DNA from: UBA7683 sp964643895
GTDB taxonomy: Bacteria; Patescibacteriota; Saccharimonadia; Saccharimonadales; UBA7683
Assembly (NCBI GenBank): GCA_964643895.1
Contig: CAZXUE010000025.1
Coordinates: 1 to 12,300, forward strand
DNA: 12,300 bases
Direction of reading: 5' to 3'
Shown: in pieces, positions 5,931 to 12,300 of the stretch
How the letters are laid out: every line of letters starts with the position of its first letter
Numbering within the stretch: the stretch's first letter is position 1
The notes under the pieces: model-generated
Databases searched by the model: none
What the model saw: the letters and a program-made list of their open reading frames with translations, nothing else
Told to the model about the DNA's origin: nothing
Program-made: the position numbers and the translations under genes

Positions 5931-6082
5931 CTTAAATAAGCAGCACCTTACGTTTCAAAGTTTCAGTTGCTTCGGCAACGATAGCGCTCTCGTAATAGAG
6001 AGCGGTCAGTCACAGCTAGAGTTCACAAGCGCTACAATAGTCTATTAAGTTGGCGGATTTGTGCTCTAGCTTTTTTGTTTTT
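5929..6082 (+). ncRNA. Candidate structured small RNA of unknown family
   Basis: About 150 nt with no plausible coding frame but a run of compact hairpins: GCTT/AAGC (5931-5941), GTTGC-TTCG-GCAAC (5966-5979, a UUCG-type tetraloop), CGCTCTC/GAGAGCG with a 6-nt loop (5985-6004), and a long terminal stem (6014-6071) followed by a U tract. A promoter-like sequence ends just before it. It does not show the hallmarks of tmRNA, SRP RNA or 6S RNA that I can recognise. It lies upstream of the + strand membrane-protein/ATPase module, but that gene has its own -10 box after the terminator, so the RNA seems to be a separate unit. The 5' end is an inference from the promoter. Confidence 0.5.
6014..6082 (+). 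terminator. Intrinsic terminator with long nested stem
   Basis: AGCTAGAG (6014-6021) pairs perfectly with CTCTAGCT (6064-6071). After a TT bulge, CACAA (6024-6028) pairs with TTGTG (6059-6063), and the inner segment can form a further weak stem. TTTTTTGTTTTTG follows directly from 6071. This is a good Rho-independent terminator on the + strand, with no annotated gene upstream of it other than the candidate small RNA and the weak 5667-5816 frame. Confidence 0.75.
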
Positions 6083-6088
6083 GTAAGG

Positions 6089-6118
6089 TTGTACATTTTT
6101 TGATTGAATACATAGAAT
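6089..6118 (+). promoter_or_regulatory. Promoter of the small membrane-protein gene
   Basis: TAGAAT at 6113-6118 matches five of six bases of the -10 consensus, with a weak -35 TTGTAC at 6089-6094 (18-nt spacing). The distance of 7 nt from the -10 end to ATG 6126 is identical to that seen for the gene at 133, which supports a leaderless mRNA and the choice of start. Confidence 0.5.
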
Positions 6119-6125
6119 GAGAGAT

Positions 6126-6524
6126 ATGAGTACGCCAGATGATTTAGAAAGTGATTCGCCTCAACTATTGGTAGCACATAAGAAAATTCCGCTTATAAGT
6201 GGTGTTTTCTCGCTTTTTGGTCTTATGATAGTCCTTATAACAAATAATCCTGGAAGTGGCGGCCCGATGGTTATTCTCTTTTTTCTAGCACTGCTTTTTA
6301 TCTTTTTTGTATCTTTTGCCGGTATTCTTATTCAGTTTGTTGCAAGGATTTTCAAGTTAGCTGATTTTTCAACTTCTCGTTTACTGTATACGTCTGTGAT
6401 TATTGCTGCAGGATGTATATTTCTCGTAGGTCTGCAAACACTTCGGCAGCTTCAGTCCATAGATGTTATTCTGACACTCCTGTTTGAGGTAGTGCTCAAT
6501 TTCTATTTATTACGCCGGTTTTAA
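6126..6524 (+). CDS. Small integral membrane protein, unknown function
   Basis: A protein of 132 residues from ATG 6126 (an ATG at 6117 is in frame but overlaps the -10 box). A short acidic N-terminus (MSTPDDLESD) precedes about four hydrophobic segments, roughly residues 21-38, 46-70, 83-103 and 109-126, with few charges and a terminal LLRRF. No family is recognised and no catalytic motif is seen. It is the first gene of a + strand group leading to the large secretion-type ATPase, separated from the next gene by 41 nt that include another promoter. A role as a membrane partner of that ATPase is possible, from position only. Confidence 0.8.
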   Translation: MSTPDDLESDSPQLLVAHKKIPLISGVFSLFGLMIVLITNNPGSGGPMVILFFLALLFIFFVSFAGILIQFVARIFKLADFSTSRLLYTSVIIAAGCIFLVGLQTLRQLQSIDVILTLLFEVVLNFYLLRRF

Positions 6525-6545
6525 CTGCCAAATCAGATCTCATTC

Positions 6546-6554
6546 TGTTATACT
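6546..6554 (+). promoter_or_regulatory. Extended -10 promoter of the Pro/Gln-rich protein gene
   Basis: TGTTATACT gives TG, one base and TATACT (6549-6554), identical in type to the rnpB promoter. ATG 6566 begins 11 nt after the box, so the transcript would have a leader of only a few bases or none. No Shine-Dalgarno is present. Confidence 0.6.
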
Positions 6555-6565
6555 GATGCTTAGAT

Positions 6566-6970
6566 ATGGAACCAGTTTTGCCTCGTCCGGATAGCTTGGA
6601 AAGCCCCGTGCCACCCCAAGATCTTCAACCTGTTATAACCCAGGTTGCTCATGCTGAGAATGCGCCAAATGTGGCGGCAGAAAAGTCGCGAGAAGTTGCC
6701 CCAGCTCCGGTTTTACAGCAGCCGCTTTCGCAGCCGGTTCCTGTTGTAGATAATCAAACAACAAATTCTTCATTAAGTGGTCAACAAGCTAGTAGTGACC
6801 CGCAGATTGCAGATGACGTAGATGTCATCGAAAAGGAGTGGGTCGATAAGGCTAAGAAGATCGTTATTGCTACCAAGGATAATCCGCACCAACAAGAAAA
6901 AGAGGTGAGCAAGTTGCAGGCAGACTATCTTATGAAGCGGTATAATAAACAAGTAAAGCTCTCGGAATAG
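6566..6970 (+). CDS. Pro/Gln-rich protein preceding the type IV secretion-type ATPase
   Basis: A 134-residue soluble protein. Residues 1 to about 80 are low-complexity, rich in Pro, Gln, Val and Ser, and probably disordered. Residues about 85-134 look conserved and helical: DVIEKEWVDKAKKIV, then HQQEKEVSKLQADYLMKRY, ending QVKLSE. Similar short proteins with this charged C-terminal segment occur, as I recall, beside such ATPases in Patescibacteria; that is memory, not a search result. Only 5 nt separate its stop from the ATPase start, so the two are almost surely co-translated and may act together, for example as an adaptor. No enzyme motif is seen. Confidence 0.8.
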   Translation: MEPVLPRPDSLESPVPPQDLQPVITQVAHAENAPNVAAEKSREVAPAPVLQQPLSQPVPVVDNQTTNSSLSGQQASSDPQIADDVDVIEKEWVDKAKKIVIATKDNPHQQEKEVSKLQADYLMKRYNKQVKLSE

Positions 6971-6975
6971 TCGAT

Positions 6976-9918
6976 ATGCAGGTGATTCTTATACTTGGCG
7001 GTCTACTGGTTGTCGGGGCGATCGGTGGCTCTATTGCGTATTTTTATTACCGCAAAATCTTGAGAGAAGCTAAAAATTACGAACGCGGTCTCAAGATGGT
7101 ACCTCTCCTTATACATCTTCCGCCGCTTAGTGATGATATTGAAGTGGGCGGGCGTGATGCTCGTGATGTTACTGAAGAGACAATTTCAAAGGCCCAGGTT
7201 CTCTACAACATTATTGCTAGCACGGCACTCCCAAAAGGGTTTAAGAGTAAGTTTTATGGTCAAAGACACATTGCGTTTGAGATTATTGCCAACAGGGGAG
7301 TCATTAATTACTACGCAGCCGTACCTGTTTCTTTAGTACCAGTAGTTGAGCAAGCGGTAACAAGCGCATATCCGAGTGCGAGGCTCGAGGAGGTTGAGGA
7401 GCACAACCTTTTTAATGAGGCGGGGCGTATTAGCGGTACGATTGGTGGTGAATTGGGTCTTAAGAAGGGCTATGCAAACCCGATAGCTACTTTTCAAGAA
7501 ACAAAGCGCGATTCGATGCAATCAATTTTGAACTCGTTAGCAACGTTAACCAAAGAAGATGGCGCGGGTATTCAGATCTTGATTCGCCCGGCACACCCGG
7601 GCTGGGTTAGCTATGCAAAAAAAGTCACAGTCAAGTTCCGAAAAGATCGTTATAAACATGGTCTAGGGGGTCACTATTGGAAGGGCTTGGGAAACGCCCT
7701 GTGGAAACCACCAGAGGTTGACATTAAGCAGGAAGAAAAGCAATTATCTTCACAAGAACAGGCAGAGCTTGATGCTATCGAGGAGAAAACACGTCACCCC
7801 GGATACGAGGTATTGATACGCGTCATTGCTTCATCAAATACGTCAGCGCGCTCTCAGGCAATCTTGAGTAATATTGTGGCGTCTTTCTCGCTGTTTGATT
7901 CTCAGGGCAGAAATGGCTTTAAGTTTGTCCCAGCAAAAGTGATGGAAAATTTCGTGACAGCTTTTATCTTCCGTTTTTTTCCTCCTGAAATTAACCAGAA
8001 TATTCTCAATAGTGTTGAACTTGCAACGATTTTCCATTTCCCCGATCAGAAAAACACGCCAACATCTCAATTGCAGCGACAAGCTTCGAAGCAAGTTGAC
8101 GGCCCCAATAATATCCCCGAAAGGGGTTTGTTGCTTGGTTACAACGTTTTTCGTGGCACCCAAAAAGAGATTCGTCTGAGCGACAAAGACCGTGCGCGTC
8201 ATATGTATATCATTGGGCAGACCGGTACAGGTAAGTCGGTATTACTTGAGAACCTAGCCTTGCAAGATATGCTAGACGGAAAGGGTTTTGCGTTTATTGA
8301 CCCACACGGCGATACGGCCGAAACACTACTAAGCATGGTACCAAAAGAACGTACCGAGGATGTTATTTACTTTGCCCCGGGTGAGATGGATTTTCCGCTT
8401 GGTTTGAATCTTTTTGAGTTTCAATATCGTGAACAACGTGACTTTTTAATTCAAGAAGCCATCAACATGCTTTACAAGTTGTACGATCCACAACGGCAAG
8501 GTATCATCGGGCCTCGTTATGAACACCTCTTCCGTAATGCTGCACTAACCGTTATGGCTGGGCCCGATGGCGGCACCTTTGTTGATATTCCGAAACTGTT
8601 TAATGACAAGCAGTATGTTAACCAGAAGCTAAAGTATGTAACTGATCAAACAGTACTAGATTTCTGGTTGAAAGAAATGCCTGGGAGTGAGCGGTCTAAT
8701 GAATTTGGTGAAGTGAAGAGCTGGTTTGTCAGCAAGTTCGGCGCCTTCCTCTCAAACGAGATGATGCGCAATATCATTGGTCAAACCAAGAGCGCATTTG
8801 ATTTACGCCAGGTGATGGACGAGGGTAAGATTTTGCTGGTGAACTTAAGTAAGGGCAAAACTGGCGAGTTGAACGCTAAGTTACTGGGTATGATTTTTGT
8901 GATGAAGTTTTATGCGGCGGCGATGGGTCGTGCGAACGTGCCAGAATCGGAACGCCGCGACTTCTCGTTATATGTTGACGAGTTCCAGAATTTTTCGACG
9001 GAAACGTTCTCTGATATTCTTTCTGAAGCTCGTAAATATCATCTGAGCTTAATCGTGGCGAACCAGTTTGTCGGCCAGCTAACCGATGAAATTAGAGATG
9101 CGGTCTTTGGGAACGTCGGTACAGTAGTTAGTTCGCGAACCGGTGCAAATGATGCGGACTTTCTAGTAAAGTATTTTACGCCGGTTTTTGATACTGAAGA
9201 CATGACTAAAATGCCAAACTATAGTTGGGCAGCTCAAATGTTGGTGAATGGAGTACCAGCCCAGCCGTTCAGTATGAACAGCTTGCCGCCTCTCGGGAAT
9301 CCAAACAAAGAGCTGGGTGATGCCCTCAAGCGACTTTCTGCTGCTAAATATGGCCGCCCGAAAGCTATCGTCGAGAAGGAGATTTTCGATCGACTTAAGA
9401 CTATCGAAGTGCCGAAGCCGGCTTTTGGCAGTAACAGGCCAGGTTTTGGGCAATCATCATTACCGCAGAGTGCTCCACGACAGCAGCTTGGAGCCTCAGG
9501 AGCACAAATACCACCAAAGCCTGGGTCATCATCGTTTCTTGACGAATGGCTTGATAAGCGCCGCCAAGAAATGGCTCAGAAGCCTGCTCTAGCCTCAGCC
9601 CCAGGTCAGCCAGTAGCAAAGCCTGACTTTGGTAGCCTGCATTCTACACAGCAGTCTCAGCCACTTGCTTCTCAGAATCGTCAGGATGGTGCAGCCATGC
9701 CTGCAGCTCCAGGAGCGGTAACTGTGCCGACGAGCACCCGGCCGGTTGAGGAGCTTGTTGTTCAGGTAAGCGATCGGGCTGCATCTTCTACGGCTGGACA
9801 GCAATCTGCCGCGGTTAATCAAGCGATTCAGTCGAGTGAGCTCGCGAATAGCGAGATAGCAATTGATAGACAGGGTTTGATTCATCACTCTAAAGATGAA
9901 GAAGCAAATCTCTCTTAA
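6976..9918 (+). CDS. Type IV secretion/conjugation-type ATPase (VirD4/TraD/TrwB-like) with N-terminal membrane anchor
   Basis: A protein of 980 residues. One N-terminal transmembrane helix (about residues 3-25) is followed by a large N-terminal domain with no recognised motif (to about residue 370). Walker A is G414-QTGTGKS421 and Walker B is LYVD668-E669-F-Q, typical of hexameric DNA pumps of the VirD4/TraD/HerA group. The following stretch (SEARKYHLSLIVANQF, then a sensor-like region with SSRTGAND) fits a TraG/TraD C-terminal motor. Residues about 795-980 are a Pro/Gln/Ser/Ala-rich tail, probably disordered. Such ATPases couple ATP hydrolysis to DNA or protein transfer at the inner membrane. 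No relaxase, VirB4 or pilin gene is visible here, so whether it conjugates, secretes effectors or assembles pili is open. It converges on the - strand gene after 20 nt. Confidence 0.9.
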   Translation: MQVILILGGLLVVGAIGGSIAYFYYRKILREAKNYERGLKMVPLLIHLPPLSDDIEVGGRDARDVTEETISKAQVLYNIIASTALPKGFKSKFYGQRHIAFEIIANRGVINYYAAVPVSLVPVVEQAVTSAYPSARLEEVEEHNLFNEAGRISGTIGGELGLKKGYANPIATFQETKRDSMQSILNSLATLTKEDGAGIQILIRPAHPGWVSYAKKVTVKFRKDRYKHGLGGHYWKGLGNALWKPPEVDIKQEEKQLSSQEQAELDAIEEKTRHPGYEVLIRVIASSNTSARSQAILSNIVASFSLFDSQGRNGFKFVPAKVMENFVTAFIFRFFPPEINQNILNSVELATIFHFPDQKNTPTSQLQRQASKQVDGPNNIPERGLLLGYNVFRGTQKEIRLSDKDRARHMYIIGQTGTGKSVLLENLALQDMLDGKGFAFIDPHGDTAETLLSMVPKERTEDVIYFAPGEMDFPLGLNLFEFQYREQRDFLIQEAINMLYKLYDPQRQGIIGPRYEHLFRNAALTVMAGPDGGTFVDIPKLFNDKQYVNQKLKYVTDQTVLDFWLKEMPGSERSNEFGEVKSWFVSKFGAFLSNEMMRNIIGQTKSAFDLRQVMDEGKILLVNLSKGKTGELNAKLLGMIFVMKFYAAAMGRANVPESERRDFSLYVDEFQNFSTETFSDILSEARKYHLSLIVANQFVGQLTDEIRDAVFGNVGTVVSSRTGANDADFLVKYFTPVFDTEDMTKMPNYSWAAQMLVNGVPAQPFSMNSLPPLGNPNKELGDALKRLSAAKYGRPKAIVEKEIFDRLKTIEVPKPAFGSNRPGFGQSSLPQSAPRQQLGASGAQIPPKPGSSSFLDEWLDKRRQEMAQKPALASAPGQPVAKPDFGSLHSTQQSQPLASQNRQDGAAMPAAPGAVTVPTSTRPVEELVVQVSDRAASSTAGQQSAAVNQAIQSSELANSEIAIDRQGLIHHSKDEEANLS

Positions 9919-9938
9919 GCTTAAGACCGGACTTGTCT

Positions 9939-10511
9939 CTAGTGTGCTTTACCAAAGATCGCTTTGGTGGACTTCACAATCCATTCAGTTAGGAGACCTA
10001 CAGCAAAGCCGACAGCAAGCAATAGGGGCATCTCCGAGCCTGATAGTTCAAATCCTGCAAACTTTGCAACACTGTATATTGAGAACAGACCAATGAACGC
10101 CGCGATGGTTGCACCCGCGATACCAGAGGGTCGTGCGACTGTCTTACCAAGTGTCTCGCTTGTCTTTTCGACGACTGGCTTATGAATAAAACTGCTAAAA
10201 ACGCGTTCTGGTTTCGACATACTTTGATGGACGTGGTGCATAATGGTGTCGAAGGCGTGTAACTTATCAGCTTTTGTTTGGGGTGTTGTAACCTGGCGCT
10301 GCTCAGATTGTGGCTTATGGTACTCAGCTCCTGATATAGCCGTTTCCTGAACTTCGTGCCGGATAGTTTCTGTCTCATGCTTGTTATTCTTCGCTTGTTC
10401 AGCGGCTTTTTCACGATTTTCGTTTAGTCGTTCATGGTGCTGCTTTGTCTCTGCTTTACTAATGTGACGTTCACCGTGTTGTTCGTGACTATTTTTAATG
10501 TGCTCACTCAT
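9939..10511 (-). CDS. His-rich protein with two C-terminal membrane helices, unknown function
   Basis: A 190-residue protein. Residues 1-110 are strongly hydrophilic (Glu, Lys, Gln) and contain 14 histidines, including HH pairs at 25-26 and 92-93; no signal peptide is present. Two hydrophobic helices follow (about 131-153 and 161-179), ending in a basic tail KSTKAIFGKAH. A hairpin-like topology with the His-rich domain in the cytoplasm is a reasonable guess. The ATG has an AGGAG 9 nt upstream and follows the stop of the surface-protein gene by 4 nt, so the two form an operon. The histidines might bind metal or respond to pH. No family is recognised. Confidence 0.82.
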   Translation of the reverse strand: MSEHIKNSHEQHGERHISKAETKQHHERLNENREKAAEQAKNNKHETETIRHEVQETAISGAEYHKPQSEQRQVTTPQTKADKLHAFDTIMHHVHQSMSKPERVFSSFIHKPVVEKTSETLGKTVARPSGIAGATIAAFIGLFSIYSVAKFAGFELSGSEMPLLLAVGFAVGLLTEWIVKSTKAIFGKAH

Positions 10512-10515
10512 ACAC

Positions 10516-12300
10516 TCATACTCCTGCAGCGTAGTTAAATTGCTGTTTAATCAAGCTTAGCTCTTTCACCATAGTGCGGTTGCGGAAGTAGAAGTAGGTA
10601 GCGGCCATCAAGAGGATTGTGCTCACAACTACGTTTGTACCAAAGCCAGTACTCGGAAGCTTCGTAACAGTTTGCTCAACAGTTTTAATAGGGGTTTTCG
10701 GGAGGTCTATCCGCACGGTGTCACCATACACGTTAACCATTTGCATGTCGTAGGAGAGAGGGTCTGAGGTTGATGATGGGGTGTTAGGAATATTGCTCTT
10801 GACCTTAATTAGGATAGTTCTGCTAACGGTTTCTCCTGGTTTTATGGTTACGCCAGACCAAGAGAGCATTTTTACGGGGTTTTCAGTAAATGTCGCACCG
10901 CTTGCGTCAAGGATATCTGCGTATTCAAGAACGTCTTCCATGTTCTCCTCGATTACGAAACCAGTCCGAGCCTCTTTGCTGAGATTTCTTACAGAAAGTG
11001 TGTACTCAATTGTGTCGCCAGCGCTTGCCTTGGTGCCATTGGCGTCAGCAATTTGCTTGGTGATATTTCGTGCCTTTTTGCGAAGCTCAAGACAGCTTAT
11101 ATCTTTTCCGGCAGTATCTTTTTTGGTTTCGTCACACGGTTTGCAATCAGGGCTATTTTTTGGAAGATTTGTCTTGCCTTCTATGGGGCAGGGGGTGCAG
11201 CGCGGATCATCATAACTGATGCTTGGATTGAGGGTGCAGTCAGGCTTACACTTCGGGTCGTTCTTTGGTAGGTTCTCTTTGCCTGGCACGGTACACATTT
11301 CTGGCTTAGGATCCTCTTTGCAGTTAGGATCGTTCTTGGGCAAGTTTTCTTTTCCAGGAACGGTACATAACTCAGGCTGCTGAGGTACATCGGGCTTACA
11401 GAGGGGGCTGTCCTTTGGCAAGCTTTGCTTGCCGGGGTATGGGCAGTATTCTGTTTGCGGCTTTTGTGGTGTTGTAATTGTGACAGGTACGTCGTCGCAT
11501 GTTCCGGTGGTGGCGTTGCTCTGAGGGTTTGTTGCAATAACACACACAGTGTTCAATACCTGGCTTGTACTTGATGCTATGGCTCGTGCTTTAATTTGCG
11601 CAGTGACAGTTTTACCTTTGCTAAGAGAGAATACTTTGCTGGTGTATTCACGTTTGTTGGCGAGTGCCTTAAAGCTGCTTTCACCGGGTTCTTTTACTTC
11701 GAGGAATTCAATTTGGCTCGGTGCTTTATCGCTAAAAGCAGTTTTAGTGAGGTCAACATCACCTTTATTGGTAGTTTTGAGTGTATAGATAAAGGTGTCG
11801 CCAACCTTAACACTACCTTTGTCGGCGGTTTTTTCTACGGTAATAGCCGGGTTTGACTTACATTGCGGATCGTCTTTAGCGAGCGATTCCTTCCCTGGTA
11901 GAGGGCAGGGTTCAATAACCGTTACAGGTACTTGATCACAGTTGTTGTATACATTTGCATCAATAATGTCGACACAGGCTTTGTTTATAAGTGTGGCTGG
12001 GCCATTGCTACGAGCTATAGCGTAAAGCCGATACTTCATTATCTGCCCTGGAGCGATAGTATGCTTACTCTTGGTTTGCCACCTCATGACCGTTACAAGA
12101 GGATCTGTACTGAGACCATCTGGCTGGAGCTCAAGTCCTGGTACGGTTGTGTCGTAGATGAGTACGTCTTTGGCGGTTCCTTTACCAATGTTAGTAATTT
12201 TAAGATCATAGTAGAATTTTTCACCACGTTTTACTTTTGCTTTGCTGACTGTTTTAGTAATAGTTACATCTGGTGGCTGAACCGGTTGAGCCGGAGCTCC
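10516..12300 (-). CDS. LPSTG-anchored surface protein with DUF11 domains and Cys-framed repeats (5' end outside window)
   Basis: The frame is open to the right edge, so 594 C-terminal residues are seen and the signal peptide is not. Order: a DUF11-like beta-sandwich (DVTITKTVSKAKVKRGEKFY), a Cys-framed spacer, a second DUF11 domain (AITVEKTADKGSVKVGDTFI), a block of further Cys-framed repeats, a third DUF11-like domain, and the anchor. The anchor is LPSTG (10645-10659) followed by a hydrophobic helix and RNR, the layout recognised by sortases that fix proteins to the cell wall. The tail after the helix is about 20 residues, longer than the usual few. Paired Cys in the domains (ACVDI...NCDQVPVTV, VCVIAT...TCDDVPVTI) suggest disulfides outside the cell. 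A role in adhesion to host cells is inferred. It is co-transcribed with the His-rich membrane protein. Confidence 0.88.
   Translation of the reverse strand, partial: GAPAQPVQPPDVTITKTVSKAKVKRGEKFYYDLKITNIGKGTAKDVLIYDTTVPGLELQPDGLSTDPLVTVMRWQTKSKHTIAPGQIMKYRLYAIARSNGPATLINKACVDIIDANVYNNCDQVPVTVIEPCPLPGKESLAKDDPQCKSNPAITVEKTADKGSVKVGDTFIYTLKTTNKGDVDLTKTAFSDKAPSQIEFLEVKEPGESSFKALANKREYTSKVFSLSKGKTVTAQIKARAIASSTSQVLNTVCVIATNPQSNATTGTCDDVPVTITTPQKPQTEYCPYPGKQSLPKDSPLCKPDVPQQPELCTVPGKENLPKNDPNCKEDPKPEMCTVPGKENLPKNDPKCKPDCTLNPSISYDDPRCTPCPIEGKTNLPKNSPDCKPCDETKKDTAGKDISCLELRKKARNITKQIADANGTKASAGDTIEYTLSVRNLSKEARTGFVIEENMEDVLEYADILDASGATFTENPVKMLSWSGVTIKPGETVSRTILIKVKSNIPNTPSSTSDPLSYDMQMVNVYGDTVRIDLPKTPIKTVEQTVTKLPSTGFGTNVVVSTILLMAATYFYFRNRTMVKELSLIKQQFNYAAGV
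11125..11445 (-). repeat. Tandem Cys-framed protein repeats (CxxPGKxxLPKxxPxCK)
   Basis: Within the surface protein, three full copies with the pattern C-x-x-P-G-K-x-x-L-P-K-x-x-P-x-C-K occur here, followed by a degenerate unit (CTLNPSISYDDPRC) and a fourth good unit (CPIEGKTNLPKNSPDC). A further copy, CPLPGKESLAKDDPQC, lies apart near 11860-11910 before the second DUF11 domain. The two middle copies are nearly identical (CTVPGKENLPKND with P-N-C or P-K-C) although their DNA differs at synonymous positions, suggesting selection on the protein. Confidence 0.8.

Noticed and set aside
5929..6082. tmRNA, SRP RNA, 6S RNA or tracrRNA
   Set aside because: No tRNA-like ends, no SRP apical motif, no 6S-type single long hairpin with central bubble, and no CRISPR array or cas gene nearby.
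9914..9925. 12-nt palindrome CTTAAGCTTAAG at the end of the ATPase gene as a terminator
   Set aside because: The self-complementary sequence has no loop and no U tract; a short chance palindrome is more likely.
9951..9968. Hairpin ACCAAAG/CTTTGGT near the convergent gene ends
   Set aside because: It lies inside the coding end of the His-rich protein and has no U tract on either strand.
11125..11445. CRISPR-like or DNA-level tandem repeat
   Set aside because: The repetition is at protein level inside a coding frame; DNA copies differ at synonymous sites and there are no spacers.

Overview
The window looks like a chromosomal contig from a Candidate Phyla Radiation (Patescibacteria) bacterium, most likely Candidatus Saccharibacteria (TM7). 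This is an inference from gene content: a compact infC-rpmI-rplT-rnpB cluster, a VirD4/TraD-like ATPase preceded by a small Pro/Gln-rich protein of a type I associate with this group, an LPxTG-anchored DUF11 surface protein as expected of a single-membrane envelope, and normal use of TGA as stop. Two 10-N assembly gaps (1161-1170 and 4058-4067) each interrupt a gene.

Left part (1-2050, + strand): the 3' end of a tRNA-Pro(GGG), an APH-family phosphotransferase, and a gene that joins a Nudix domain to an RNase HI domain. The latter ends at a long imperfect inverted repeat. Middle-left (2050-5240, - strand): RNase P RNA, ribosomal proteins bL20 and bL35, IF3 (with a non-canonical ATC start) and the competence ATPase ComM, each group with a recognisable promoter.

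Middle (5240-6120): about 880 bases without a firm protein gene. It contains a lone DnaA box, a perfect hairpin, an (AT)9 tract, two weak small ORFs, and near 5911-6082 a palindrome over a promoter followed by about 150 nt of tandem hairpins ending in a convincing intrinsic terminator. I read this last element as an unassigned structured small RNA.

Right part (6120-12300): a + strand module of a small membrane protein, a Pro/Gln-rich soluble protein and a 980-residue type IV secretion/conjugation-type ATPase. It faces a - strand pair made of a large LPSTG surface protein (5' end outside the window) with DUF11 domains linked by Cys-framed short repeats, and a His-rich two-helix membrane protein. 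Together these suggest DNA or protein traffic across the envelope and host-surface contact, fitting an episymbiotic lifestyle; no experimental function can be read from sequence.

A regulatory theme recurs: genes that begin transcription units (133, 6126, 6566) have a -10 box only 7-11 nt before the ATG, suggesting leaderless or near-leaderless mRNAs. Several other genes (rplT, rpmI, infC, comM, the 190-residue protein) have clear Shine-Dalgarno sequences.
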